This document shows positions 18,566-27,178 of a DNA stretch of 64,000 bases, one piece after another (the stretch's first letter is position 1; each line of letters opens with the position of its first letter). Where the stretch lies: contig JBIKOO010000005.1 of NCBI GenBank assembly GCA_044358015.1, positions 13,925 through 77,924 on the forward strand, in the 5' to 3' direction. This stretch comes from Casp-actino8 sp044358015. Its GTDB lineage: Bacteria; Actinomycetota; Acidimicrobiia; Acidimicrobiales; Ilumatobacteraceae. Below the pieces are notes generated by a model. That model saw nothing but the letters and a program-made list of their open reading frames with translations. It did no database searches and was not told the origin of the DNA. The position numbers were made by a program, and so were the translations under genes.

Positions 18566-19927
18566 ATGTCGACTTATTCCGCAGATCTTCGCGCCACCTA
18601 CAACTCGGGCCACACTCGCCCACTCGCTTGGCGTAAACACCAGCTTGAGCAAATGATCAAGATGCTCAACGAGAACGAGGTTGAATTCTTGGCTGCTCTC
18701 AAAACCGATCTTGGCAAGCCAACTGTTGAAGGCTTCATCACCGACATCGCGTTCATTACCGGCGAAATCAAGTTGATGCTCAAGAACCTCAAGAAGTGGA
18801 ATAAGCCCCAGCGCGTTCCAACCCCTCTTGTCACCATGCCGGCAAAGTCACAGCTCATTCCCGAGCCACTTGGCGTTGTGTTGGTGATTGCTCCTTGGAA
18901 CTACCCCATTCAGTTGCTGCTCGTTCCGGCCGCTGGTGCAATCGCCGCTGGCAATGCCGTGGTTATGAAACCATCCGAAGTTTCGGCGGCAACATCAACA
19001 GTGCTCGCTCGACTCGTGCCGAAGTATCTCGACCAGAAGGCCATCACCCTCGTTGAAGGCGGAGTGCCTGAAACAACGGCATTGCTCGCCGAGCACTTTG
19101 ATCACATCTTTTACACCGGCAACGGAACTGTTGGACGCATCGTTATGGCCGCTGCTGCCAACAACCTTACGCCTGTCACCCTTGAACTTGGTGGAAAAAG
19201 CCCCGTCATTATTGACGAATCGGCGAACATTCATGTCGCAGCTCGCCGCATCGCGTGGGGCAAGTGGCTCAATGCTGGTCAGACCTGCGTTGCTCCCGAC
19301 TACATCTTGGTCAACGAGAAAGTTCGTCAACCATTCTTGGATGAACTCGGTAAAGCCATTAACGATTTCTTCGGAGCCGATCCGCAAACGAGCGAAAGTT
19401 ACGGCCGCATCGTTTCTCCGCGTCACTTCGATCGTTTGAAGTCACTCATGACCGGCGGCAAGGTGATTATCGGTGGCGAGACCAATGCCGAAAGCCGTTA
19501 CGTTGCACCAACCGTGCTGGCCGATGTCGACATGAGCTCGGCGTTGATGAACGAAGAAATCTTCGGACCGTTGCTGCCAGTGATCTCCATCACCTCAACC
19601 AAGCAAGCTGTTGAGTTCATCACGGCGCGCCCTCACCCATTGGCGCTGTATGTCTTTGCCGAGAACAAGGCGGTCGTCAAAGAAGTGTTGGCCAAGACCA
19701 CTGCCGGTGGCGTCACGGTGAATGGAACCTTGATGCACCTCACCAGCCCGCATTTGCCATTTGGCGGTATCGGCGAAAGCGGCATGGGCGGATATCACGG
19801 CAAGTCGGGAGTGCGCTTGTTCCAGCACATGAAGCCTGTGCTGAGCCGCGGAACCAAACTTGATCCGTCGCTGGCCTACCCGCCGTACACCGACAAGAAA
19901 GAAAAACTCTTCCGCAAACTGCTCTAG
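18566..19927 (+). CDS. Aldehyde dehydrogenase (class 3 type)
   Basis: NAD(P)-dependent aldehyde dehydrogenase of 453 residues, oxidising an aldehyde to the acid. The oxyanion and cofactor residues are in APWNYPIQ and in LELGGKSPVII (general-base Glu near residue 206). The catalytic Cys lies in NAGQTCVAPDYILV (near residue 240). The shortened length and the C-terminal MHLTSPHLPFGGIGESGMGGYHGK put it in the class-3 fatty or aromatic aldehyde group. GTG 18560 is in frame, but ATG 18566 is preferred. Together with the alkylsulfatase it suits alkyl-sulfate breakdown via a fatty alcohol, though an alcohol dehydrogenase is not adjacent. Confidence 0.92.
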   Translation: MSTYSADLRATYNSGHTRPLAWRKHQLEQMIKMLNENEVEFLAALKTDLGKPTVEGFITDIAFITGEIKLMLKNLKKWNKPQRVPTPLVTMPAKSQLIPEPLGVVLVIAPWNYPIQLLLVPAAGAIAAGNAVVMKPSEVSAATSTVLARLVPKYLDQKAITLVEGGVPETTALLAEHFDHIFYTGNGTVGRIVMAAAANNLTPVTLELGGKSPVIIDESANIHVAARRIAWGKWLNAGQTCVAPDYILVNEKVRQPFLDELGKAINDFFGADPQTSESYGRIVSPRHFDRLKSLMTGGKVIIGGETNAESRYVAPTVLADVDMSSALMNEEIFGPLLPVISITSTKQAVEFITARPHPLALYVFAENKAVVKEVLAKTTAGGVTVNGTLMHLTSPHLPFGGIGESGMGGYHGKSGVRLFQHMKPVLSRGTKLDPSLAYPPYTDKKEKLFRKLL

Positions 19928-19934
19928 TCCAGTC

Positions 19935-19989
19935 GTGGTTCTGGTGCAGGATTGTTGCGTATTTCGCAACAATTCTGCACCAGAACCAC
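19935..19989. terminator. Hairpin repeat copy 3 between convergent genes
   Basis: 55 bp, arms GTGGTTCTGGTGCAG... and CTGCACCAGAACCAC with inner TTGCG/CGCAA. The outer A/G change on the left (GTGGTT) is matched by a compensating change on the right (AACCAC), so pairing is conserved. Stops lie 8 nt before (+) and 6 nt after (-). Confidence 0.75.
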
Positions 19990-19994
19990 AATGG

Positions 19995-20432
19995 TCAGCT
20001 CGGTATAGGGGTGGTTCCGCCACTCATGATGTATTCAAGCCACCATTGCGGAGCATTGTCGAGCAAGTTTCCAAGGTGTGAATAGTCGTGCCAGCGGCAG
20101 ATTTTGCCATTGCGAATCTCCATCACCGACGTGAATGGATGCACGATGACTTCACCAGTCGGAAAGTGCCATACTTCTTTGTGTTCAGTGATCACCACAT
20201 CACCTTCGGCCAACACATTGCCGGGCTCATGAACCATCTTCGTGGTCGGCCCAAGTCCGAGCCGTAAGCGATCAGCGATATCGCGTCCGCCAACGACCGG
20301 CGGCACTGCACCCACATCCATGTATTCGGCATCGTCAGAGAAACGACTCGCGACGTCTGTCCAATCTTTGGCATACATCGAATTCCAGTGCGCTTCAGCG
20401 ACTGCCTTATTGGCTTGTTCTTGTGCCCCCAC
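19995..20432 (-). CDS. SnoaL/NTF2-like protein
   Basis: About 145-residue NTF2-fold protein: KAVAEAHWNSMYAKDWTDVA, SRFSDDAEYMDVGAVPP and the strand segment VITEHKEVWHFPTGEVIVHP are typical of the SnoaL-like group. The frame is open to 20477, but an AGGGGG Shine-Dalgarno at the right spacing marks the GTG at 20432 as the start, reading M-GAQEQANKAVAEA. The partner and substrate are unknown. It is convergent with the aldehyde dehydrogenase and divergent from the DoxX-like gene. Confidence 0.7.
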   Translation of the reverse strand: MGAQEQANKAVAEAHWNSMYAKDWTDVASRFSDDAEYMDVGAVPPVVGGRDIADRLRLGLGPTTKMVHEPGNVLAEGDVVITEHKEVWHFPTGEVIVHPFTSVMEIRNGKICRWHDYSHLGNLLDNAPQWWLEYIMSGGTTPIPS

Positions 20433-20500
20433 AATGACCCCCTGTAAACAACGGTACAAATACCGAGAGTAGCCCATAGTGAGCGATTATTCTTGAGCGC

Positions 20501-20845
20501 ATGTCGCTTGCTTCACATGTCTTGTCGGTTGTCCTGGCCCTGGTTTGCATTGGTTCGGCTTACGCCGATTTGAAGATGATGCCGCAGATTGTCGAGATCA
20601 TGACGAAGTTGAAGATGCCGATTCGCATTATCCCAGCGCTCGGCATCGCCAAGATTGCAGGTGCTGCCGGGTTGATGATCGGCTTTAGTAACAACAACTT
20701 GCGGATCTACGCCGCGTTTTGTTTGATTGTGTATTTCGTTTTAGCCACGTGGCGCCATGTGCGTGTTCGTGACACCGCGGCGAACACGATTCCGGCCTTG
20801 GTGTTGTGTTTAGTGAGTATCGCGACTTTGCTCACCAGTATCTAA
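20501..20845 (+). CDS. DoxX-like membrane protein
   Basis: 114-residue protein with four hydrophobic segments. SLASHVLSVVLALVCIGSAYADLKMMPQ at the start is split here (SLASHVLSVVLALVC, then IGSAYADLKMMPQ). The later GIAKIAGAAGLMIGF is the typical DoxX-like GxxKxxGaxGL motif. Such proteins are small inner-membrane proteins of mostly unknown role. It stands alone, convergent with the pyrophosphatase gene across a hairpin repeat. Confidence 0.75.
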   Translation: MSLASHVLSVVLALVCIGSAYADLKMMPQIVEIMTKLKMPIRIIPALGIAKIAGAAGLMIGFSNNNLRIYAAFCLIVYFVLATWRHVRVRDTAANTIPALVLCLVSIATLLTSI

Positions 20846-20850
20846 CGTCA

Positions 20851-20908
20851 GACGCGAAACTGGTGCAGAATCATTGCGAAATACGCAACAATTCTGCACC
20901 AGAATCAC
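20851..20908. terminator. Hairpin repeat copy 4 between convergent genes
   Basis: CTGGTGCAGAAT at 20860-20871 pairs with ATTCTGCACCAG at 20891-20902, with ATTGCG/CGCAA inside. The outer left arm is degenerate. It lies between the DoxX-like stop (20845) and the pyrophosphatase stop (20913). Confidence 0.75.
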
Positions 20909-20912
20909 AATC

Positions 20913-21395
20913 TCAGTGAGGTTTCAGACGCGCGAAAGCGTCGGCGATTTCTTGCTCGGCAGCCTGGCGGCCTTCCCAACCACGTACGGTCGTTTCTTTA
21001 TTTGGCTCAAGCAATTTGTACGTCTCAAAGAAGTTGCCCACTTCATCAAGCATGTGCTCGGGCAAATCTTCGATGTCGACGTAATTCTTGAATCGCGGGT
21101 CATGCGATGGAACACACAGAACCTTGGCGTCGCCGCCAGCTTCGTCTTCCATCCAGAACACTGCAACTGGACGCACATACACATGACATCCCGGAAAGGT
21201 CGGTTGACCTAACCACACCAATGCGTCAAGCGGGTCACCGTCTTCACCCAATGTGTTAGGGAAGAAACCGTAATCAAGCGGATACTGCGTCGCAGTAAAC
21301 AACGTGCGGTCAAGCCAAATGGCACCCGTTTCATGATCCATTTCGTATTTGTTGCGAGACCCTTGCGGAATCTCAACAATCATTTCAACTTCCAT
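20913..21395 (-). CDS. ppa: Inorganic pyrophosphatase
   Basis: 160-residue family I soluble pyrophosphatase, hydrolysing PPi to drive biosynthetic reactions. The sequence is nearly full-length for the family, with YPLDYGFFPNTLGEDGDPLDALV containing the metal-binding acidic cluster (GDPLDALV core), then HDPRFKNYVDIEDLPEH and FFETYKLLEPNK. It begins 11 nt inside the upstream SRPBCC gene's end, so the two are translationally coupled, an unusual neighbour for this house-keeping gene. Confidence 0.95.
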   Translation of the reverse strand: MEVEMIVEIPQGSRNKYEMDHETGAIWLDRTLFTATQYPLDYGFFPNTLGEDGDPLDALVWLGQPTFPGCHVYVRPVAVFWMEDEAGGDAKVLCVPSHDPRFKNYVDIEDLPEHMLDEVGNFFETYKLLEPNKETTVRGWEGRQAAEQEIADAFARLKPH

Positions 21396-21846
21396 GAACA
21401 GATGCCGCCAATGCTTCGAGAGTTACTTTCATATTCTTGCGATTGTGTTCGCTGCGGTCAGCAACTCCACTCACCAAACGTCCGAGAGTGTTTGAAAATT
21501 TGCTGCGTCGATCGATCCACGAATGAGTCACCAGTGAACCGTTTGCCGAAGGTGCAACTTCCCACACCCAGTCGCACCAACGCGACGGACCAACCATCAA
21601 TGCAAAAACGATTTTGCTATCGGGAACAAACTCAAAAACTTTGACCATCGTCCCCCAACTCTTTTTGCCGTTTGAGTTGCGTCCTTTGAATTGAGCGCCA
21701 ACTGCCGGGCCAGTTGCGCCCTTCACCCATTGACCACCTTGATTTTCGGGAGACCACTCACCCATACGTGTGAGATCGCTCACCAGTGCAAAAACGGTTT
21801 CGGGACTGGCATTTATTTCTTTTGAAACAACGACGGGAGCGGCCAT
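21385..21846 (-). CDS. SRPBCC-family (polyketide-cyclase/START-like) protein
   Basis: 153-residue helix-grip-fold protein: the opening VVVSKEINASPETVFALVSDL and GEWSPENQGGQW are characteristic of the SRPBCC superfamily, as is the C-terminal long helix. These bind hydrophobic ligands in a deep cavity. It lies between an acyl-CoA dehydrogenase gene (2-nt gap) and ppa (11-nt overlap). The ligand is unknown. Confidence 0.75.
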   Translation of the reverse strand: MAAPVVVSKEINASPETVFALVSDLTRMGEWSPENQGGQWVKGATGPAVGAQFKGRNSNGKKSWGTMVKVFEFVPDSKIVFALMVGPSRWCDWVWEVAPSANGSLVTHSWIDRRSKFSNTLGRLVSGVADRSEHNRKNMKVTLEALAASVHGS

Positions 21847-21848
21847 GA

Positions 21849-23174
21849 TCAGGCAGGACCCGAGAACATTCCGTCTTGTGTGCGAGCAGTACGAGTGGTG
21901 TCGTTGTCTTCGCCTTCGTATCGCGCAATTTCGTTACGACCAACAACATGCCAGTGCACTTCGTCGGGGCCATCAGCTAAACGCAACGTGCGCTGACTGG
22001 CGTACATGCGAGACAACGGCGTCCACTGCGACACACCGGTTGCTCCAAACACCTGAATTGCTTCGTCGATGATTGCGCACACACGAATCGGCACCATCGC
22101 CTTGACGGCACTCACCCAAACCCGAGCTTCGGCATTACCCATGGTGTCCATGGCCTTGGCCGCACGCAACACCATCAAACGCATGGCTTCAAGTTCAATA
22201 CGAGCCTTGGCGATCACTTCGGTGTTCTTTCCAAGACGGGCGATCGGCTTTCCGAAAGCTTCGCGGCTCAGTCCACGACGAATCATCAATTCAAGCGCAC
22301 GCTCACCAGCACCAATTGAACGCATGCAGTGGTGAATACGACCAGGTCCGAGACGTACTTGCGAAATTTCGAAACCACGTCCCTCGCCAAGCAACATATT
22401 TGCTGCAGGCACTCGCACATCAGTGAAACGCAGATGCATGTGGCCGTGCGGCGCATCGTCTTCTCCGAAAACTTCCATCGGTCCAAGAATTTCAACTCCT
22501 GGTGTGTCCATCGGAACCAAGATCTGTGAGTGACGACGGTGCGGTGACGCATCAGGGCTTGTCATCAACATACAAATCATGATCTTGCATCGCGGATCGC
22601 CAGCACCAGAGATGTAGTACTTCTCGCCGTTGATCAACCACTCTTCACCGTCAAGTACGGCGCGGCATTCAAGATTCTTTGCGTCCGATGAAGCCACATC
22701 GGGTTCAGTCATTGCGTATGCCGAGCGAATTTCTCCGGCCAACAACGGCTCGAGCCACTGCTTCTTCTGCTCGGGTGTTCCGACGCGCTCAAGCACTTCC
22801 ATGTTGCCGGTGTCGGGAGCACTGCAGTTCATTGCTTCTGACGCGAGTGGGTTCTTGCCCAACTCAACAGCGATGTATGCATAGTCGAGGTTCGACAAAC
22901 CTTCGCCAGTTTCGGCGTCGGGCAAGAAGAAGTTCCAGAGACCGCGAGTTTTGGCTTTGGCCTTCAATGAATCAAGTAGTTCAAGCTGACCCACGCCGTA
23001 ACCCCAATGGTCAGCGCGGCCTTCGCCAAGCTTGTAGAACTGAGCCGTCACCGGCTCGACTTCTTCGGCAATGAATTTGACGACCGCTTCATAGAGCGGA
23101 ACAACTTTGGCCGACATGGCCAAGTTCATCGCGTCGTCGGTACTGATTCCTGAGTGCATTCCGGGCTTAGGCAT
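21849..23174 (-). CDS. Acyl-CoA dehydrogenase
   Basis: 441-residue acyl-CoA dehydrogenase. AMTEPDVASSDAKNLECRAV is the conserved middle-domain signature, SGAGDPRCKIMICM belongs to the beta domain, and EAIQVFGATGVSQWTPL closes the C-terminal domain with the substrate-site region. Length and the DPRC variant resemble actinobacterial FadE members that act on larger or unusual acyl-CoAs. It heads an operon with the SRPBCC gene and ppa. The ATG at 23174 is the plausible start, while a second ATG is 6 residues in (MHSGIS). Confidence 0.9.
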   Translation of the reverse strand: MPKPGMHSGISTDDAMNLAMSAKVVPLYEAVVKFIAEEVEPVTAQFYKLGEGRADHWGYGVGQLELLDSLKAKAKTRGLWNFFLPDAETGEGLSNLDYAYIAVELGKNPLASEAMNCSAPDTGNMEVLERVGTPEQKKQWLEPLLAGEIRSAYAMTEPDVASSDAKNLECRAVLDGEEWLINGEKYYISGAGDPRCKIMICMLMTSPDASPHRRHSQILVPMDTPGVEILGPMEVFGEDDAPHGHMHLRFTDVRVPAANMLLGEGRGFEISQVRLGPGRIHHCMRSIGAGERALELMIRRGLSREAFGKPIARLGKNTEVIAKARIELEAMRLMVLRAAKAMDTMGNAEARVWVSAVKAMVPIRVCAIIDEAIQVFGATGVSQWTPLSRMYASQRTLRLADGPDEVHWHVVGRNEIARYEGEDNDTTRTARTQDGMFSGPA

Positions 23175-23208
23175 ACGGCAACATTAGTTCGCCGTGCCCA
23201 AAAGCCAC

Positions 23209-24888
23209 CTAACGTGCGAATTCGCGCAAGACCCGTCCTGGTCGGTGACCCGTGTGTTCGCCCTGATCGGTCACGACTTCACCGTTCACGATGGTCGCGG
23301 CATAGCCCCGAGCCTTAATGCGGAAACGGCCCTTTTCGCCCGGGAAGTCATGCACGTATTCGGGATACTCGGTCTGCAGTTTTTCGGGGTCAAACACGTT
23401 GATGTCGGCAAATGCTCCGACCTTCAAGGTTCCGCGGTCGACCAAGCCTAAAACGGCGGCCGGTTTGGCGGTCAATTGGTGAATCGCCTTTTCAAGGGTC
23501 ACGGCTTTGCGATCGCGATACCAGTACGACAAGTAGAACGTCGGACTGTCAGCATCGCAAATCTGGCCGGCGTGAGCACCAGCGTCACCAAGACCTGGAA
23601 CAACGGCATCAAGTTGCAAGAAGACTTCCATTGATTCGGTATTGCGGTTGAAGAACCACGCGTTGTACAACTCGCGGCCTTCGCTTTGTAGCAAGCGATC
23701 AACGATCAGTTCAACTGGTGTCACACCGGCTTCGGCGGCAAGCTCTGCGACCGACTTCGGATTGTCAACGTTGTAGTTCGGCAACTCATCAAGACCTAAT
23801 GGGAAAATCTTGGCTGCGTCGTACCACGTGCCTTTACGGTTTCCTTCTTCAAGCAATTCGGCCCGACGTACTGGATCACGCAAAACGTTCAAGCGGTCCT
23901 CAACGGTGGGCAACTTCATCATTTCGTTCCAAACTTTTCCTGCCACGACAGGAGTCTGCTTCAGACCCATCAAGGTTCCGCCAGGACGGGTTTGTGTCGC
24001 TGAAGAAATACGACCCAAGTTGTCATTGATGTTGGTGAAGAAACTATTCATGCGTTCAACCGAACGAAGGTCTCCATCACCTGCGCCACCCGAGAACAAA
24101 ACGTCACCGGCATGTTGCGCCATCTCACGCAACAAGGTGAATTCATATTCGGCTTTAGTAGCGAAATCATTGACTGCTTGGAAGATTCCGCCGCCCGCAC
24201 GATTCATTCCGTCCGCGATGGCTTTGTACTCATCAATCTTTGCGTATGTGCCAGGAACACAACGTCCGTCCGGAACAACGTGCAACAAAATACGCGATGT
24301 TGAGAATCCAACTGCTCCGCCAGCAACAGACTCTTCAGCGATATCGGCCATGCGACCAAGTTCTTCAGGGGTTGGCTCTTCATCACTCAACGAGCGGTCG
24401 CCCATCACTTGCGAACGGATCGCACAGTGACCAACCAAACCAACAACATTCAACGCGGGCTTGAGTCGCTGCACTGAATCGAGATACTCGGGATATGTCT
24501 CCCAGTCCCACGGCAGACCGTCAAGAATTGATTGACGTGGAATGTCTTCGACACTTTCCATCATCTCGGCTAAGAATTCGCGATCTTGTTCAACAACCGG
24601 AGCGAAGGTCACGCCGCAGTTGCCCATGAGCACCGTGGTGACTCCGTGCCATGAACTTGATGTCATGTACGGATCCCAACCAACTTGCGCGTCAAGGTGA
24701 GTGTGTAAGTCAACAAAGCCTGGCGACACCGTTTTGCCAGTCGCATCAATTTCACGGGTTGCGGTATCTGATGACAAATCACCGATCGCCACGATGCGAT
24801 CGCCGGTCACGGCGACGTCAGCACGAAACGAGGCCTTTCCCGTTCCGTCAACAACTGTTCCCCCACGAATGATCAAGTCGTAATTCAT
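23209..24888 (-). CDS. N-acyl-D-amino-acid deacylase-type amidohydrolase
   Basis: 559-residue metal-dependent amidohydrolase of the D-aminoacylase/dihydroorotase-like superfamily. DLIIRGGTVVDGTGK begins the beta-sandwich, HTHLDAQVGWDP holds the first metal ligands, MGNCGVTFAPV and VGHCAIR are typical, and GDAGAHAGQICDADSPTF carries a later His. The start ATG 24888 has a GGGGGAC Shine-Dalgarno; the extension to 24912 is not credible. It removes an acyl group or opens an amide ring in an unknown compound. It neighbours a second amidohydrolase. Confidence 0.88.
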   Translation of the reverse strand: MNYDLIIRGGTVVDGTGKASFRADVAVTGDRIVAIGDLSSDTATREIDATGKTVSPGFVDLHTHLDAQVGWDPYMTSSSWHGVTTVLMGNCGVTFAPVVEQDREFLAEMMESVEDIPRQSILDGLPWDWETYPEYLDSVQRLKPALNVVGLVGHCAIRSQVMGDRSLSDEEPTPEELGRMADIAEESVAGGAVGFSTSRILLHVVPDGRCVPGTYAKIDEYKAIADGMNRAGGGIFQAVNDFATKAEYEFTLLREMAQHAGDVLFSGGAGDGDLRSVERMNSFFTNINDNLGRISSATQTRPGGTLMGLKQTPVVAGKVWNEMMKLPTVEDRLNVLRDPVRRAELLEEGNRKGTWYDAAKIFPLGLDELPNYNVDNPKSVAELAAEAGVTPVELIVDRLLQSEGRELYNAWFFNRNTESMEVFLQLDAVVPGLGDAGAHAGQICDADSPTFYLSYWYRDRKAVTLEKAIHQLTAKPAAVLGLVDRGTLKVGAFADINVFDPEKLQTEYPEYVHDFPGEKGRFRIKARGYAATIVNGEVVTDQGEHTGHRPGRVLREFAR

Positions 24889-24954
24889 ATGTCCCCCATT
24901 GAATTTGTGCACTTCCGTATTTACATTAGAGCGTTACCCCCTGGCATGGTTCAC

Positions 24955-26112
24955 CTAGAGACCTAAAAGTCTCGCTCCGTTGTCAAAATAGAAGGCCCTG
25001 CGCTCTAGGTCGCCGACTGCGGTCATGCTGGCCTCAAAGCGACGAATCGGATCGTCGGTTCCCTCATGGTGGGGATAATCCGAAGAGAAAGCCACCATCT
25101 GCTCACCGACTTGCTCAATGATCCAACCCACGTCTTCACCGGCGAATGGACTCACGACAACCTGTCGGCGCAAGTAATCGGACGGGCGCATCGACAAATG
25201 TGAAAGATCTTGGATGTTCTTAAATGCTCGGGCACCCGTATCAATGAAATGCAAAAACGAGGGCAACCAGGTGGCACCTAGTTCTGTGACACCAATCCGC
25301 AACTTCGGAAATTTCTCGAGCACTCCGTCGTAGACAAGCGAAGCCAGGAAAAGTTCACCTGGATAACCGATCGCCATATACGACAACGGATCGCCTGGAG
25401 CGTCAGAACGAAAATGCCTCATGTCGCGACCGTTATCGAAAAATACCTTCGGCACAGGTCTGTAATTTTGATCGGCACCGACGTGCAGAAAAACTGCAAG
25501 ATTTGCTTCCTGAAGCGCCGCCCACACAACATCAAAATCAGGATGAGTAAACGAGTGTTGATGCGAAGCAGGGATTGAATCAATCAACACAGCTGTGACT
25601 TTGTTTGCCACCGCTTCGGTGATCAACTCAAGCGCAATCTCCGGACCAAATTCAAATGGAACGTAGGCAGTGGCGAGCAATCGAGGGTCTTGGCAAAAAT
25701 CGAGCATGCCACGGTTCATCGCCCGCACTGCTTCAAGGCGCACCGAGGTTGGCGTTTGCATGATTTGCTCAAATGATCCAGTCGGAAAAATCAGTTGGCA
25801 ATCAAAACCCAATAGATCTAACACCTGTCGACGTTCATCAACGTCCCAACCACCGAACGACATCCAGCCCTTACGTGGCATTGACATAAACTCCCTCGCA
25901 AGTTTGCTTTGAAGAATCTCATCGTTTTTTCGTTGGTCGTAGTCGCGATACGAATCGTCTAAAAGTTGATTGAAGCTTGAATCACTTTCGCCCAATTCAG
26001 GAATCTGATCTTGTACCGCCGCCGATGCATATGAACGCAACCAGCCTTTGGGCTCAAGAATGTGGGCATCAATGTCGACGATGCGACGGCCAGCAGCATA
26101 AGTTGAAGTCAT
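24955..26112 (-). CDS. Amidohydrolase (ACMSD-like, amidohydrolase_2 type)
   Basis: 385-residue TIM-barrel protein. The opening DIDAHILEPKGWL is the divergent first motif of the family (His-x-Leu-Glu-Pro rather than H-x-H). Conserved VFLHVGADQN, then SYMAIGYPGELF and AFSSDYPHHEG with the late Asp follow, so metal binding by His and Asp is likely but the first site differs from classic amidohydrolases. It is one of three amidohydrolase-superfamily genes within 5 kb, alongside the D-aminoacylase type and 28471-29466. The substrate is unknown; decarboxylases and hydrolases both occur in this family. Confidence 0.8.
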   Translation of the reverse strand: MTSTYAAGRRIVDIDAHILEPKGWLRSYASAAVQDQIPELGESDSSFNQLLDDSYRDYDQRKNDEILQSKLAREFMSMPRKGWMSFGGWDVDERRQVLDLLGFDCQLIFPTGSFEQIMQTPTSVRLEAVRAMNRGMLDFCQDPRLLATAYVPFEFGPEIALELITEAVANKVTAVLIDSIPASHQHSFTHPDFDVVWAALQEANLAVFLHVGADQNYRPVPKVFFDNGRDMRHFRSDAPGDPLSYMAIGYPGELFLASLVYDGVLEKFPKLRIGVTELGATWLPSFLHFIDTGARAFKNIQDLSHLSMRPSDYLRRQVVVSPFAGEDVGWIIEQVGEQMVAFSSDYPHHEGTDDPIRRFEASMTAVGDLERRAFYFDNGARLLGL

Positions 26113-26174
26113 GGTTTCCCCCTGAAGGGAAAACTACAACCAAAGTTTGCCGAAGACTAGCGAAATTTGGTGGT

Positions 26175-27089
26175 CTACAGAATTGCCGCGGCCGCAGCCA
26201 TTGAGGCCTCGCGGCGCTCAACCTGACGACGAGCCACTTTGCCAACGCGCTCAATGTATTTGAACATTGAATCACGAGCTTCTTCGGCGGCTGAGGAAAG
26301 ACCTTCGACCTTGTCAATAGCCCACTGACGGAACACCAACGGCATGATGATTTTTTCGTGGTGAATCGCGAAGTCATAAATGCCGACATGGGCGATGGCC
26401 TTGGCGTGTTCAACAAATCCGGGAATTCCGATACCCGGCATCGAAAACGACGTGACCTGGCGCTTCAATGCTTCAATAGCCGCCGACGGGTTCAACTCAA
26501 TGAGCTTGCTGACCAAATCGCGATAAAAGAGGTGGTGACGATTTTCATCAGTCGACAACTTCATCATCACGTTGTAACCAACTGGGTCGTTCAACATCGT
26601 TCCGGTGTTGCGATGTGAAATACGCGTGGCGAGTTCTTGCATTGCCACGTAACACATGCCGTCAACTGGCGAATCTGGTTCGGGCACAATCGCACTGCTC
26701 ACTTGAGCCATGCGACCATCTTCAAGTGTTTTGGGATCAACAAGTCCGCTGACGGTGATGTAGTCACGCATCACGATGGCATGACGACCTTCTTCAGCAG
26801 TCCAACGTTGCGCCCACGCACCCCACGCCGAGTCGCCACCAAACATGCGCGAGATCGTTCGGGTGTACCACGGCAGGTTGTCTTCAGTAAGCAAGTTCAC
26901 GAGCAACGCCGAACGCACGCCCTGCGGCAAAGGCTCTTCGCCGAACGTAAAACCATCGCTCGCTAGTCGTGCGGCGCGATCCCACGGGACTTGCTCGTGC
27001 GGATACCACTCTTCAGCCGAATCTAAATGTCGATTGAGAAGACGTTCCGCCTCCGGTTCAAGTTCACGCAAAATCGTCTCATCAGTCAC
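26175..27089 (-). CDS. Acyl-ACP desaturase (soluble di-iron type)
   Basis: 304-residue soluble stearoyl-ACP-desaturase family protein. The carboxylate-bridged di-iron ligands are visible as TAEEGRHAIVMRDY and DENRHHLFYRDLV, each an E/D-x-x-H helix, plus an earlier Glu. It introduces a double bond into a saturated acyl chain on ACP, using ferredoxin and O2; mycobacterial homologues are DesA1 and DesA2. It lies downstream of, and divergent from, the beta-propeller gene. The C-terminal tail (ERREASMAAAAAIL) is Ala-rich and low-complexity. Confidence 0.9.
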   Translation of the reverse strand: MTDETILRELEPEAERLLNRHLDSAEEWYPHEQVPWDRAARLASDGFTFGEEPLPQGVRSALLVNLLTEDNLPWYTRTISRMFGGDSAWGAWAQRWTAEEGRHAIVMRDYITVSGLVDPKTLEDGRMAQVSSAIVPEPDSPVDGMCYVAMQELATRISHRNTGTMLNDPVGYNVMMKLSTDENRHHLFYRDLVSKLIELNPSAAIEALKRQVTSFSMPGIGIPGFVEHAKAIAHVGIYDFAIHHEKIIMPLVFRQWAIDKVEGLSSAAEEARDSMFKYIERVGKVARRQVERREASMAAAAAIL

Positions 27090-27178
27090 ATCTACAAACT
27101 AAACGCTCTGATTGTCTGCTGACAGTGTCCTTCGTCATTCTTTTCTCGGTTCAATACGCGAGCGTTTAGAGTTTGTGA

